A stretch of 64,000 nucleotides of DNA. It comes from Agromyces ramosus. Its GTDB lineage: Bacteria; Actinomycetota; Actinomycetes; Actinomycetales; Microbacteriaceae. The stretch spans positions 1,178,001 through 1,242,000 of the forward strand of contig NZ_SGWY01000001.1 of assembly GCF_004216665.1 (NCBI RefSeq), written 5' to 3'. Shown piece by piece: positions 49,010 through 56,989 of this stretch (within the stretch, counting starts at the first letter, position 1; each line of letters starts with the position of its first letter). Under the pieces are notes generated by a model, which saw only the letters and a program-made list of their open reading frames with translations, was not told the origin of the DNA and made no database searches. The position numbers and the translations under genes were made by a program.

Positions 49010-49285
49010 ATGGAACAGTCGATCGGTCGGGATACCGAACCGACGACGGAGGCGGGCGTACCCGACGCCCGCGAGATCGATTCACCCGAGCTCGTCGCCC
49101 CTGATTTCCACACACCCGAAGTCGACGCCGACGTGCGTCGGCGCCTGCGTGACCTCCCGCCGTCGATGGTGCGAGAGGACACCGGCATCATCGACCTGGA
49201 CGAGGTGCAGCGCGCGATCGACCCGCTCGATCCCCGTCGCCCCGGCAGGCCGACGAACGACCCGCTGGATCCGACCGGCAGGTGA
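49010..49285 (+). CDS. Small acidic protein of unknown function
   Basis: A 91-aa hydrophilic, Asp/Pro-rich protein with no clear fold: FHTPEVDADVRRRLRDLPPS is the most regular part, followed by TGIIDLDEVQRAIDPLDP and Pro/Arg-rich ends. It resembles the small disordered proteins that are strongly induced under stress in Actinobacteria, two more of which (62768 and 63072) occur in this window. ATG 49010 has GGAAGGAG 8 nt upstream. It has its own GTCAA-type promoter and a strong bidirectional terminator after it. Confidence 0.6.
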   Translation: MEQSIGRDTEPTTEAGVPDAREIDSPELVAPDFHTPEVDADVRRRLRDLPPSMVREDTGIIDLDEVQRAIDPLDPRRPGRPTNDPLDPTGR

Positions 49286-49314
49286 TCCGACGTCCGCGGC
49301 ATCCGACCGCGGCA

Positions 49315-49352
49315 GCGTCGGCCGAACCGGGACGAACCGGTTCGGCCGACGC
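49315..49352. terminator. Bidirectional terminator between convergent genes
   Basis: GCGTCGGCCGAACCGG (49315-49330) pairs perfectly with CCGGTTCGGCCGACGC (49337-49352), 16 bp, 6-nt loop. It lies between the stop codons at 49285 and 49357 and serves both directions. Confidence 0.85.
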
Positions 49353-49356
49353 CTGA

Positions 49357-50322
49357 TCAGCCCTTCAGGCCCGACGACGCGACACCGTCGATGATCTGGC
49401 GCTGAGCGACGAAGAACACGATGATCATCGGGATGGTCGTGATGACGCTCGCGGTGATGATGATCTCCCAGTGCCACTCGCCGCCGAAGCCGAACGCGTC
49501 GACGAGCGACTTGAGACCGCGGGGCACCGTGAAGGTGTCGGAGTCGCGCAGGTAGATGAGCGCACGCATGAGGTCGGTCCAGACCGCCTGCACCTCGAAG
49601 ACGAGCACCACTGCGAGCGCGGGCTTGCAGAGCGGGAGGGCGATGCGCCAGAAGACCCCGAACTGCGAGGCGCCGTCGATGCGCGCGGCCTCGAAGAGGT
49701 CCCGCGGCAGGCCGAGGAAGAACTGACGCAGCAGGAAGATGTAGAACGCGCTGCCGAAGAGGTTGCCGGCCCAGAGGGGGGTGAGCGTGCCCACCTGCCC
49801 CAGTCCGTTCCAGATGAGGAACGTCGGGATCATGGTGACCGCACCCGGCAGCATCATGGTGCCGAGCACCAGGGCGAAGAGCGCGCCCCGCCCGCGGAAG
49901 CGGAAGTACGAGAACCCCCACGCGACCATGGCGCTCGAGAACGTCACCGTCACCGCCGCGAGCACCGTCACGATGACCGTGTTCATCAGCCAGAGTCCGA
50001 GCGGCGCCTCCTGCCAGACCGACACGTAGTTGTCGAGCGTGAAGGTCTCGGGGATGAGTCGGTTGTCGAACACCTCGGTGCGCGGCTTGAACGACGCGCT
50101 GACGAGCCACACGAACGGGTACACGAACACGATGCCGAGGAGCGCGAGCGCGACCCAGGCGAACACCCGGCTCGCCCTGGTGCGCTTGCGGCGGCCTTCG
50201 CCGCGCAGCGCAGCCGCGTCGGTGGGCGGAACGGTGGTGGCCGCGGCCGGCACTGCCGCGTCGCGCCGCGGTGCGGGCCCGGCGGGGCCTCCGACGGGCA
50301 GTTCGACGTCGACGCCGGTCAT
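49357..50322 (-). CDS. Carbohydrate ABC transporter permease (MalG-type), second system
   Basis: Membrane subunit of a second CUT1 sugar importer, 321 aa with six helices after a Pro/Arg-rich start. The docking loop is EAARIDGASQFGVFWRIALP. ATG 50322 overlaps the stop of its partner permease (ATGA). It is the last gene of the leftward three-gene operon. Again no ATPase is encoded nearby, consistent with a shared MsiK-type ATPase. Confidence 0.92.
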   Translation of the reverse strand: MTGVDVELPVGGPAGPAPRRDAAVPAAATTVPPTDAAALRGEGRRKRTRASRVFAWVALALLGIVFVYPFVWLVSASFKPRTEVFDNRLIPETFTLDNYVSVWQEAPLGLWLMNTVIVTVLAAVTVTFSSAMVAWGFSYFRFRGRGALFALVLGTMMLPGAVTMIPTFLIWNGLGQVGTLTPLWAGNLFGSAFYIFLLRQFFLGLPRDLFEAARIDGASQFGVFWRIALPLCKPALAVVLVFEVQAVWTDLMRALIYLRDSDTFTVPRGLKSLVDAFGFGGEWHWEIIITASVITTIPMIIVFFVAQRQIIDGVASSGLKG

Positions 50323-51296
50323 CGATCCCCCTCGTAGTAGACGAAGCGGCGCGAGACGATGAGCTGGATGGCCGTCACGATCATGATGACCACGAACAGC
50401 CCCCACGCCATCGCCGACGCATAGCCCATGTTCAGGAACTCGAACGCCTGCTGGAACAGGTAGATCACGTAGAACAGGGCCGCGTCGTTGCTGTAGGTCG
50501 TGTTGCCGGCGCCGAAGAAGGCGGTGTACGCCTCGTCGAAGGTCTGCAGTCCCGCGATCGTGTTCACGATGATGACGAAGAACAGGGCGGGGCTGATCAT
50601 CGGCAGGGTGATGCTGAACGACGTGCGCCAGAACCCGGCGCCATCGAGCTTGGCCGACTCGTACAGCTCGTTCGGCACGTTGCGCAGGGCGGCGAGCAGG
50701 ATGATGACGGATGCCCCGACGGTCCAGAGCGACATCAGGATGAGTCCCGGCTTGACCCAGGCCGGGTCGGTGGTCCACGCAGGACCGTCGATGCCGAACC
50801 AGCCCAGCACCGTGTTCAGGAGTCCGTTCTGGCCGTTGAACAACAGGAGGAAGAGCACGCCCACGGCGACCGGCGGCGTCATCTTGGGGAGGAAGAACAC
50901 GGTGCGGAAGAACCCCGACGCGCGACCCGCGCGATCGAGCAGCAGCGCGAGGGCGAGCGAGACGACCACGTAGAGCGGCACCTGCACGAGGGTGAAGAAC
51001 GCCGTGTTGCCGAGTGCGAGGAGCACCTTCGGGTCCGTCGCCATCTGCGCGTAGTTCTCGAGCCCGACGAAGTTCGGGTCGTTGATGACGTCGTAGTCGG
51101 TGAGCGACAGGTAGGCGCTGTAGATCATCGGCCACGCCGTGAAGACCAGGAAGCCGACGATCCACGGGCTGAGGAACAGCATCGCCGACCAGACGTTGCG
51201 CCGGCTCGCGCGACGACGGTTGCGTTCGCGCTCCTCCGGGGTGGCGGTGTGCCGATCGGCGACACCGCCACCCGTGCGGATGGCCGTCGAGGTCAT
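50319..51296 (-). CDS. Carbohydrate ABC transporter permease (MalF-type), second system
   Basis: Membrane subunit, 325 aa, six helices from about residue 36. The docking loop is ESAKLDGAGFWRTSFSITLP. ATG 51296 overlaps the stop of the sugar-binding protein gene (ATGA), so the three genes are translationally coupled. The periplasmic segment between helices 4 and 5 (PAWTTDPAWVKPG) is of usual length. The sugar is not known. Confidence 0.92.
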   Translation of the reverse strand: MTSTAIRTGGGVADRHTATPEERERNRRRASRRNVWSAMLFLSPWIVGFLVFTAWPMIYSAYLSLTDYDVINDPNFVGLENYAQMATDPKVLLALGNTAFFTLVQVPLYVVVSLALALLLDRAGRASGFFRTVFFLPKMTPPVAVGVLFLLLFNGQNGLLNTVLGWFGIDGPAWTTDPAWVKPGLILMSLWTVGASVIILLAALRNVPNELYESAKLDGAGFWRTSFSITLPMISPALFFVIIVNTIAGLQTFDEAYTAFFGAGNTTYSNDAALFYVIYLFQQAFEFLNMGYASAMAWGLFVVIMIVTAIQLIVSRRFVYYEGDR

Positions 51297-52687
51297 TCGC
51301 TCGCGCGCTCCTCGAGCGTCTGCCAGCCCTCGTCGAGCGCCTTCTGCGCCGACTCCTGCGCCTCGGCGAGGGCCTCCTCGGGCGTGGCCTCGCCGTTCAG
51401 GACGCTGTTCACGGCATCCTGCATGGCCTGCTCGAACTCGGCGTCGGCCGGGTTGGCCGGCAGCGACACCGTGTGGTCGTTCGCCTCGTACATCGCCTCG
51501 ATGCCGGAGTCCCACGGCTCACCGCCGGAGGTCACCATGCCGCGGATCTCCTCGTCGGCCACCGAGTTGCCGGTGAGGATGCCGGTGAAGGGCTTGCCCT
51601 CCTCCTCCCGAACCGCGAGCCGGGCCTCGGCCGCTGCCCGCCACGCGTCCACGGAGGTCATCGCCTTCGCCCAACGGCATGCGGCGGCGGCGTTCTCGGT
51701 GCCCGAGGGGATCGCCCACGCCGATCCGCCGGCGAAGGCGATGGGCTCTCCGGAGGTCGTGCGCACCGTATCGAACGCCATGGGCGCGTCGGGCGACACT
51801 TCGTTGAGCACGTTGATGTACCACTGCTCCATCGGCATGGCGCCGAGCACGTTCGTGGCGAACTGGTTGCCCTCGCCGAAGAAATCGGCGGAGTCGCGGA
51901 ACGCCTTGACCTGGCTGAACCCGCCCTGGTCGTCGTAGATGCCGACCGCCCACGTGAGCGCGTCGATCGCCTCCTGCGAATCGAGGCTCGCGGTCTTCCC
52001 GTCGTCCGAGAGCAACGACCCGCCCGCGGCGGCCACCCACAGCGGGAGGAACTCGGGGAGCTTCGAATCGACGCCGATGACCGAGAGCGATCCGCCGTCG
52101 GACTTCGTGAGCGCCTTGTTCGCCTCGGTCATCGCCGCACGGTCGGACCCGTTGACGTCCTCGATCGTCACGCCGGCCGCCGACAGCAGGTCGGCGTTCG
52201 CCATGGTCACCTGCACCTGGTTGAACTCCGGGATGCCGTAGACCTCGCCGTCGAGGGTCACCTGCTCGACCGCCGACTCGCGGAACTGGTCCATCTCGAT
52301 CCCCTCGCCGTCGATGCAGCGCTCGAGCGGGATGATGGCGCCGCGAGCGGCGAGCGATCCGATCTGGTCGCGGTCGGCGTAGAGCAGCTCGGGCGGCTCA
52401 CCGGATGCCACGGCCGAGAGGAACTGCTGGATGTCGAGGTCGCCCTCGATCAGCTCGACCTCGACGTCGCCGAGCTCGGCCTCCGCGTACTCCACCCGGG
52501 ACGTCGCCACCTCGTCGACCCCCGAGAAGCCCATCACCGAGAGCTCGCCGCTCAGGTCGGCGTCGGGATCGTAGTCGGCGTCGTCGCCGCCGGCGGCACC
52601 GCCGGTTCCGACGGCGCATCCGCTCAGGACGAGGGCGATGGCTGCGGCGCCGGCCACGCAGCCGGCGGTGAATCGATATCGGGTCAT
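51293..52687 (-). CDS. Extracellular sugar-binding lipoprotein, second system
   Basis: Solute-binding protein, 464 aa, with a lipoprotein signal ending in LSGC (AIALVLSGCAVGTG). The mature protein begins with Gly/Asp-rich DDADYDPDADLSGELSVMG and has the family 1 lobe pattern (SGEPPELLYADRDQIGSLAA). It is anchored to the membrane and feeds the two permeases downstream. Its gene carries a GTCAA-type promoter, unlike the other sugar operon, which has a LacI-type operator. No regulator gene adjoins. Confidence 0.92.
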   Translation of the reverse strand: MTRYRFTAGCVAGAAAIALVLSGCAVGTGGAAGGDDADYDPDADLSGELSVMGFSGVDEVATSRVEYAEAELGDVEVELIEGDLDIQQFLSAVASGEPPELLYADRDQIGSLAARGAIIPLERCIDGEGIEMDQFRESAVEQVTLDGEVYGIPEFNQVQVTMANADLLSAAGVTIEDVNGSDRAAMTEANKALTKSDGGSLSVIGVDSKLPEFLPLWVAAAGGSLLSDDGKTASLDSQEAIDALTWAVGIYDDQGGFSQVKAFRDSADFFGEGNQFATNVLGAMPMEQWYINVLNEVSPDAPMAFDTVRTTSGEPIAFAGGSAWAIPSGTENAAAACRWAKAMTSVDAWRAAAEARLAVREEEGKPFTGILTGNSVADEEIRGMVTSGGEPWDSGIEAMYEANDHTVSLPANPADAEFEQAMQDAVNSVLNGEATPEEALAEAQESAQKALDEGWQTLEERASE

Positions 52688-52733
52688 GTCGGTGCCTCTC
52701 CTCGCGCCGCGGCTCGTGACCTCGGCGATGGCC

Positions 52734-52775
52734 TCACGCTAGGTCGCCGCCGTAGCCGCGTTGAAGGGGCTTGAC
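52734..52775 (-). promoter_or_regulatory. Shared GTCAA promoter module, sugar-binding protein gene
   Basis: GTCAAGCCCC begins at 52775 and TAGCGT begins 34 nt later at 52741 on the minus strand. It lies about 50 bp before the start codon at 52687. Confidence 0.55.
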
Positions 52776-52805
52776 AGAAGCGGTTCTCGGGACCGGGCGA
52801 TCGGG

Positions 52806-53981
52806 TCAGGGCTTCAGCACGACCTTGATGCAGCCGTCCTCCTTGTTGCGGAACTTCTCGTACATCTCGGGCGCCTGCTCGAGCGGGACCCGGTGCGTGG
52901 CGAGGTCCTCGAGCCCGAGCGGATCCGCCGAGCCCTCGGCCAGCGGAAGCAGCTCCGGAAGCCACTGGTGCACGTTGCACTGGCCGAATCGCATCGTCAG
53001 CTGCTTGTCGAAGATCGTCATCATGGGCATCGGGTCGAGGCTGCCGGCGTAGACGCCGCTCACCGACACGGCTCCCCCGCGTCGCACCAGTTCGATCGCG
53101 AAGTGCAGCGCGGCGAGCCGGTCGACCCCGGCCTTCGTCATGATCGGCTTCGCGAGGCTATCGGGGAGCACGCCCACCGCCGACTGCGCGAACGCCGTGC
53201 CGGGGTTGCCGTGCGCCTCGAGGCCGACGGCGTCGACGACGGCGTCGGGTCCGCGGCCCTCGGTCGCATCGCGGATCGCCTCGGCAGCCTCGCCGCCCAG
53301 ATCGTGCACGGTCGCGCCGTACCGCTCGGCCATGAGGCGCCGCTCGGGCACCGGGTCCACGGCGTGCACGTGCACGTCGTGATGGCGCGCGATGCGGGTG
53401 ACGAGCTGGCCGACCGGCCCGAGGCCCAGGACGGCGAGCGTGCCTCCCGGTGGGACGCCCGCGTACCTGAAGCCCTGCCAGGCCGTCGGCAGGATGTCGC
53501 TCAGGAACAGGTACCGCTCATCGGGAAGGTCGTGACCGACCACCTGCGCGTTCGCGTCGGCCCGGCGCACCCGCAGGTACTCGGCCTGCCCGCCAGGGAT
53601 CTCCCCGTAGAGCTCGGTGTAGCCGTACAGTTCGGCGCCGGTGCCGTGCGCGCGATTCTGCGTCGTCTCGCACTGCGTGGTGAGGCCTCGCGCGCACATG
53701 AAGCAGTGCCCGCACGAGATCACGAAGGGAATCACCACGCGGTCGCCGACCGAGATGCGCCGGACGTCGGCACCCACCTCCTCGACGACGCCCATCGTCT
53801 CGTGCCCCAGGATGTCTCCGCGATGCAGGAACGGCCCGAGCACGTCGTACAGGTGCAGGTCCGACCCGCAGATCGCCGCGGCGGTGACGCGGATGACCAC
53901 GTCGGTCGGATCGACGATGGCCGGATCGGGAACCTCGACGACTCTGACGTCTTTCGCGGCGTGCCAGGTGAGCGCTTTCAT
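52806..53981 (-). CDS. Zinc-dependent alcohol dehydrogenase (formaldehyde-dehydrogenase-like MDR)
   Basis: A 391-aa MDR oxidoreductase. It has catalytic-zinc residues in AAICGSDLHLYD and LGHETMGVVEEVGADV, the structural-zinc motif SCGHCFMCARGLTTQC, and the NAD-binding Rossmann motif VLGLGPVGQLVTRI. The N-terminal pattern (ALTWHAAKDVRVVEVPDP) matches proteins usually annotated as glutathione-dependent formaldehyde dehydrogenase or threonine dehydrogenase-like. The true substrate is uncertain. A TAGGAA box 7 nt before ATG 53981 and a GTCAA box predict a leaderless transcript of the stress-type group. Confidence 0.9.
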   Translation of the reverse strand: MKALTWHAAKDVRVVEVPDPAIVDPTDVVIRVTAAAICGSDLHLYDVLGPFLHRGDILGHETMGVVEEVGADVRRISVGDRVVIPFVISCGHCFMCARGLTTQCETTQNRAHGTGAELYGYTELYGEIPGGQAEYLRVRRADANAQVVGHDLPDERYLFLSDILPTAWQGFRYAGVPPGGTLAVLGLGPVGQLVTRIARHHDVHVHAVDPVPERRLMAERYGATVHDLGGEAAEAIRDATEGRGPDAVVDAVGLEAHGNPGTAFAQSAVGVLPDSLAKPIMTKAGVDRLAALHFAIELVRRGGAVSVSGVYAGSLDPMPMMTIFDKQLTMRFGQCNVHQWLPELLPLAEGSADPLGLEDLATHRVPLEQAPEMYEKFRNKEDGCIKVVLKP

Positions 53982-53986
53982 GCCCT

Positions 53987-54027
53987 CGTTCCTAGGCGGT
54001 GAGGCCAGCCGCGGGCAGGGGGTTGAC
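53987..54027 (-). promoter_or_regulatory. Shared GTCAA promoter module, alcohol dehydrogenase gene
   Basis: GTCAACCCCC begins at 54027 and TAGGAA begins 33 nt later at 53994 on the minus strand, 7 nt before the ATG. Confidence 0.55.
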
Positions 54028-54102
54028 CGGCTCGCGGGTCCCGTTACCCGAACGTTCTCGTCGGCGGTGTCGAGGCTCCGCCGGGGCGACTAGAGTCTGG
54101 CC

Positions 54103-54426
54103 ATGGGCAAGTTCATCTACAACTCCTCCGTGCGCGAGATCGAGATCGAGGATCGCACCCTGGCCCACCTGCGCGTCGCGATCCTCAACAAGCTGCGGCG
54201 TTCGGAGAGCTTCGCGATGACCTGGGAGCACGGCGTGGAGAACGGCAGCGGCCGCACCACGATCTGGCTGCACGAGTCGATCCCCCTGCAGTTCGTCTTC
54301 AGCGGCAACCGGCCGCCGAAGCTCAACCGCCTGTGGATCGAGCAGATGCTGCTCTCGGCCAACAGCACCGCCGGCCTGCAGTTCGTGCCGGAGCCCGCGG
54401 AGAACGACCCGATCGACGCCGAGTAG
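54103..54426 (+). CDS. DUF7882 family protein (paralogue 1)
   Basis: A 107-aa soluble protein. The conserved parts are MGKFIYNSSVREIEIEDRTL, KLRRSESFAMTWEH, TTIWLHESIPLQFVFSGNRP and MLLSANSTAGLQFVPE. Two related proteins are encoded at 54754 and 58020. The family, often found beside NHEJ ligase genes in Microbacteriaceae and sometimes mis-annotated as DNA ligase, has no known activity. A TAGAGT box 6 nt before ATG 54103 suggests a leaderless start. It is the most diverged of the three copies, with a different start and the opposite orientation. Confidence 0.82.
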   Translation: MGKFIYNSSVREIEIEDRTLAHLRVAILNKLRRSESFAMTWEHGVENGSGRTTIWLHESIPLQFVFSGNRPPKLNRLWIEQMLLSANSTAGLQFVPEPAENDPIDAE

Positions 54427-54483
54427 CGCGCACCGGGGCGTCGACCCTCGATCGAAGCGTAGCCGGTCGGGCCGGGGCGACCC

Positions 54484-54705
54484 TCAGTCGACCGCCTCGA
54501 TCTGCGTGATGACGAACCGCTGCTCGGCGGGTGTCAGCCGATCGGGCGCCGCGCCGCCGGTGATCGACTCGATCTCGGCCACGGTCTCGGCGTCGAGGTC
54601 GGCATCGAGCTCGGCGAGCAGTCGATGCTTCGCCTCGATCGAGAGGTGCGGCCACCAGCGTTCGATCTCCACACGGCCCGCAGCCGTGTCCTCCGTCATG
54701 CCCAT
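54484..54705 (-). CDS. Small hypothetical protein
   Basis: A 73-aa acidic, helical protein: VEIERWWPHLSIEAKHRLLA, ELDADLDAETVAEIESIT and DRLTPAEQRFVITQIEAVD. The repeated W-W-P and amphipathic helices suggest a compact helical bundle. No family recognised; similar small proteins adjoin DUF7882 genes in related species as far as I recall. ATG 54705 (or 54699) follows GGAGGAGGAG. It lies downstream of the second DUF7882 gene on the same strand, 48 bp away, and is likely co-transcribed. Confidence 0.6.
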   Translation of the reverse strand: MGMTEDTAAGRVEIERWWPHLSIEAKHRLLAELDADLDAETVAEIESITGGAAPDRLTPAEQRFVITQIEAVD

Positions 54706-54753
54706 GTGCTCCTCCTCCGACGACGTCCCCCGTTGGTCGAGCGGCATGCTCGG

Positions 54754-55146
54754 TCAGGCGGGCTGGGACTCGGTGTCGACCTCGATCTCCTGCACGTCGG
54801 CGCCGACGTGCACCGGCTGGTCGGGCATCGTCGCGATCGGGTCGGTGTCGAGGTGCTCGGGAACGAGGCGGATGCCGCCCGTGCTGTTGGCGGAGCGCAT
54901 CAGCTCCTCGATCCAGGTGCGGCTGAGTTCGGGTGTCTCGGGCTCGTCGAAGACGAACCGGAGTGGGATCGACGGGTGCAGCCAGAGGGTGCTGCGCCCC
55001 CGCGGCTGCTCGTCGGTGTGCTGCCACGACAGGGTGAAGCTCTCGCCGCGGCGCAGCTTCGTCGTGATCGCGACCTTGAGGTGCGCGAGCGCTCGGTCCT
55101 CGATGCCGATCGGGGTTCCCGAGTCTCCGTAGTACAACGTTCCCAC
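54754..55146 (-). CDS. DUF7882 family protein (paralogue 2)
   Basis: A 130-aa protein closely related to the copy at 58020: both start VGTLYYGDSGTPIGIEDRAL and share TTKLRRGESFTLSW, PRGRST-x-W-x-HP and IPLRFVFDEPE. It has a longer acidic C-terminal tail (VHVGADVQEIEVDTESQPA). GTG 55146 is chosen because the sequence before it is unrelated to the family and a TATGCT box lies just upstream. A small acidic gene follows on the same strand. Activity unknown. Confidence 0.82.
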   Translation of the reverse strand: MGTLYYGDSGTPIGIEDRALAHLKVAITTKLRRGESFTLSWQHTDEQPRGRSTLWLHPSIPLRFVFDEPETPELSRTWIEELMRSANSTGGIRLVPEHLDTDPIATMPDQPVHVGADVQEIEVDTESQPA

Positions 55147-55207
55147 GGGATCAGCATAGGCCGACGCGGGCCCCGTCGCGCCACCAATCTCACGACCACG
55201 TCGAAGG

Positions 55208-55237
55208 AGCGGGCGGCCCGAAGGCCGCCCGCTCCCT
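55208..55237 (-). terminator. Hairpin terminator after the 54-residue membrane protein
   Basis: GGAGCGGGCGGCC (55208-55220) pairs perfectly with GGCCGCCCGCTCC (55225-55237) around CGAA, 13 bp, with TTC after it on the minus strand; 20 bp after the stop codon. Confidence 0.8.
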
Positions 55238-55256
55238 GACGTTGCGTTGCGATGGA

Positions 55257-55421
55257 TCAGACCGTGCGGTTTCCGCTCAGGTAGCGCACGAGGAACACGA
55301 TGGCCGCGATGACCAGCAGCACGATGCCGACCCACAGCAGGAAGTTCAGCGTGGGGACCACACCGCCGGTGATGAGCAGGATGATCGCTGCGATGGCGAG
55401 GATGGCGACGAGGATGTTCAT
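55257..55421 (-). CDS. Small double-helix membrane protein (54 aa)
   Basis: A 54-aa, almost wholly hydrophobic protein with two helices: MNILVAILAIAAIILLITGG and FLLWVGIVLLVIAAIVFLVR, and a short basic end (SGNRTV). It resembles the small DUF6131-like membrane peptides found near stress genes in Actinobacteria. ATG 55421 has GAAGGAG 7 nt upstream; the longer frame upstream is Arg/Pro-rich and not credible. It has a GTCAA-type promoter about 100 bp upstream and a terminator of its own. Too short for most gene finders' defaults. Confidence 0.7.
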   Translation of the reverse strand: MNILVAILAIAAIILLITGGVVPTLNFLLWVGIVLLVIAAIVFLVRYLSGNRTV

Positions 55422-55519
55422 GATCTCTCCTTCACGAGATCCGCACCCGTGGTGACGGGAGCGGATGACGGCTCCGCCGGTGCTTGGCGGAACCTGGGAC
55501 GAGGGTACGTCCGTGTCTC

Positions 55520-55560
55520 CGACGGTATTGGCGCGCCGGCCGGGGCGGCTAGGGGTTGAC
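55520..55560 (-). promoter_or_regulatory. Shared GTCAA promoter module, 54-aa membrane protein gene
   Basis: GTCAACCCC begins at 55560 and TACCGT begins 33 nt later at 55527 on the minus strand, continuing TACCGTCGGAG. Confidence 0.6.
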
Positions 55561-55730
55561 CCCCGTTCGCGGGGCGTGCTAGCGGGTGAACGGCCCCGGA
55601 TCCGCGAGTTCATGCGGATCGCGGCATCCGTCGGTCGATCAGCGGGTTCACGTGAGGGCGCCTTGGGGGTCTTCGCCGGGTCCCGCGAGGCCGCTCGACG
55701 GCCGCCGGATCACGCGCCCCGCTCGGCCTT

Positions 55731-55770
55731 GTCAACCCCCTGCGGCGGTCGGGAGCGCCGCGTAGCGTGG
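55731..55770 (+). promoter_or_regulatory. Shared GTCAA promoter module, SDR gene
   Basis: GTCAACCCCC begins at 55731 and TAGCGT begins 32 nt later at 55763. It lies about 25 bp before the start codon at 55793. Confidence 0.6.
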
Positions 55771-55792
55771 CTGGCGATCGAAGGGGGGCCTT

Positions 55793-56677
55793 GTGATCAA
55801 CGATCAGCTCATCGATCCGACCACGAAGCACACGACCGACCCGTTCCCGCGACAGGAGCAGGCGCCACCCGGACTCACCGAGCGCATGGCGCCCCAGCCC
55901 GACCACGGCGAGCAGAGCTATCGCGGCAATCGCCGCCTCGAGGGGCGGCGCGCCCTGATCACCGGCGGCGACTCCGGGATCGGCCGGGCGGTCGCGATCG
56001 CGTTCGCCCGCGAGGGCGCCAACGTCGCGATCGCCTACCTGCCGAGCGAGCAGGTGGATGCCGAGGAGACCGCGCAGTGGATCTCCGATGCCGGCACCGA
56101 CCCGTTGCTGCTGCCGGGCGACCTGCGCAGCGAGCAGCACTGCAAGGACCTGGTGGCGCATACCGAGCAGGCGTTCGGCGGGCTCGACCTGCTCGTGCTG
56201 AACGCGGCGCACCAGCGCAACCGCGGCGGGATCGACGAGATCCCGACCGACGACTTCGAGCACGTCGTGCGGGTGAACCTGTTCGCGCCGGTGTTCCTCG
56301 CCCGGGCGGCGGTGCCGCTCATGGAGGCGGGCTCGAGCATCATCACCACGACGTCGATCCAGGGGTTCGACCCGTCGAACGAACTGGTCGACTACGCGAT
56401 GACGAAGGCGGCGCTGGTCGCGTTCACGAAGGCGCTGGCCGAGGAGCTCGGACCCCGCGGCATCCGCGTGAACGCCGTCGCACCCGGGCCGATCTGGACG
56501 CCGCTCATCCCGGCGACCGGCTGGCCCGACCACCTGCCCGAGTTCGGGCGCAACACCCCGCTCGGCCGCGCCGGGCAGCCCGCCGAGCTGGCCGGCGCCT
56601 ACGTGTACCTCGCGTCGGACGACGCGTCGTACGTGTCGGGGGCCGTGCTGCCGGTGACCGGCGGCCGCGGGCTCTGA
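55793..56677 (+). CDS. SDR-family oxidoreductase (YhdG/YghA type)
   Basis: A 294-aa short-chain dehydrogenase. It has the NAD(P)-binding motif ALITGGDSGIGRAVAIAF, the Ser-Tyr-Lys active site in TTTSIQGFDPSNELVDYAMT (Ser, Tyr, with Lys four residues on in KAALVAF), and the ending GAVLPVTGGRGL. The long N-terminal tail (TKHTTDPFPRQEQAPPGLTE, with P-x-Q-x-P-P-G) is the mark of the YghA/YhdG-type general-stress SDRs. Start at GTG 55793; GGGGGG lies a few bases upstream. The substrate is unknown. Its promoter is of the GTCAA group. Confidence 0.9.
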   Translation: MINDQLIDPTTKHTTDPFPRQEQAPPGLTERMAPQPDHGEQSYRGNRRLEGRRALITGGDSGIGRAVAIAFAREGANVAIAYLPSEQVDAEETAQWISDAGTDPLLLPGDLRSEQHCKDLVAHTEQAFGGLDLLVLNAAHQRNRGGIDEIPTDDFEHVVRVNLFAPVFLARAAVPLMEAGSSIITTTSIQGFDPSNELVDYAMTKAALVAFTKALAEELGPRGIRVNAVAPGPIWTPLIPATGWPDHLPEFGRNTPLGRAGQPAELAGAYVYLASDDASYVSGAVLPVTGGRGL

Positions 56678-56713
56678 CACCGCAGCAACGACGCAAGGAG
56701 AGGAGAACCCACC

Positions 56714-56980
56714 ATGCCGGGACGCAAGAACGCATCGCTCAAGGACCCCGAACTCTACGGGGAGCTCCGCGAGGACGGCGCGTCGAAGGAGAAGGCGGCG
56801 CGGATCTCGAACGCGGCGGCGGCCCAGGGTCGCAGCGCGGTCGGCCGCAAGGGCGGCAAGCACGGCGACTACGAGGACTGGACCGTCGAGCAGCTGCGCA
56901 AGCGCGCGAAGGAGATCGGCATCACCGGGTACAGCGGCAAGCGCAAGGCCGAGCTCATCTCGGCGCTGCGCAACCACTGA
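56714..56980 (+). CDS. DUF7218/Rho-N-like small protein
   Basis: An 88-aa basic protein. The first half (KDPELYGELREDGASKEKAA followed by RISNAAAAQGRSAVGRKGGK) is the repeat typical of DUF7218-like proteins, and residues ~52-85 form a Rho-N/SAP-like helical pair (WTVEQLRKRAKEIGITGYSG then KRKAELISAL). The latter usually contacts nucleic acid. It lies 10 bp before the topoisomerase IB gene on the same strand, and 36 bp after the SDR. Function inferred as nucleic-acid related. ATG 56714 follows GGAGAGGAG. Confidence 0.82.
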   Translation: MPGRKNASLKDPELYGELREDGASKEKAARISNAAAAQGRSAVGRKGGKHGDYEDWTVEQLRKRAKEIGITGYSGKRKAELISALRNH

Positions 56981-56989
56981 GCCAGCCGG

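Larger units (their letters stand above)
55422..55792. other. Divergent stress-type promoter region
   Basis: 371 bp between a leftward small membrane gene and a rightward SDR gene. It contains two GTCAA-type modules, one for each direction (55520-55560 and 55731-55770). No other coding or structured feature is visible. Confidence 0.6.
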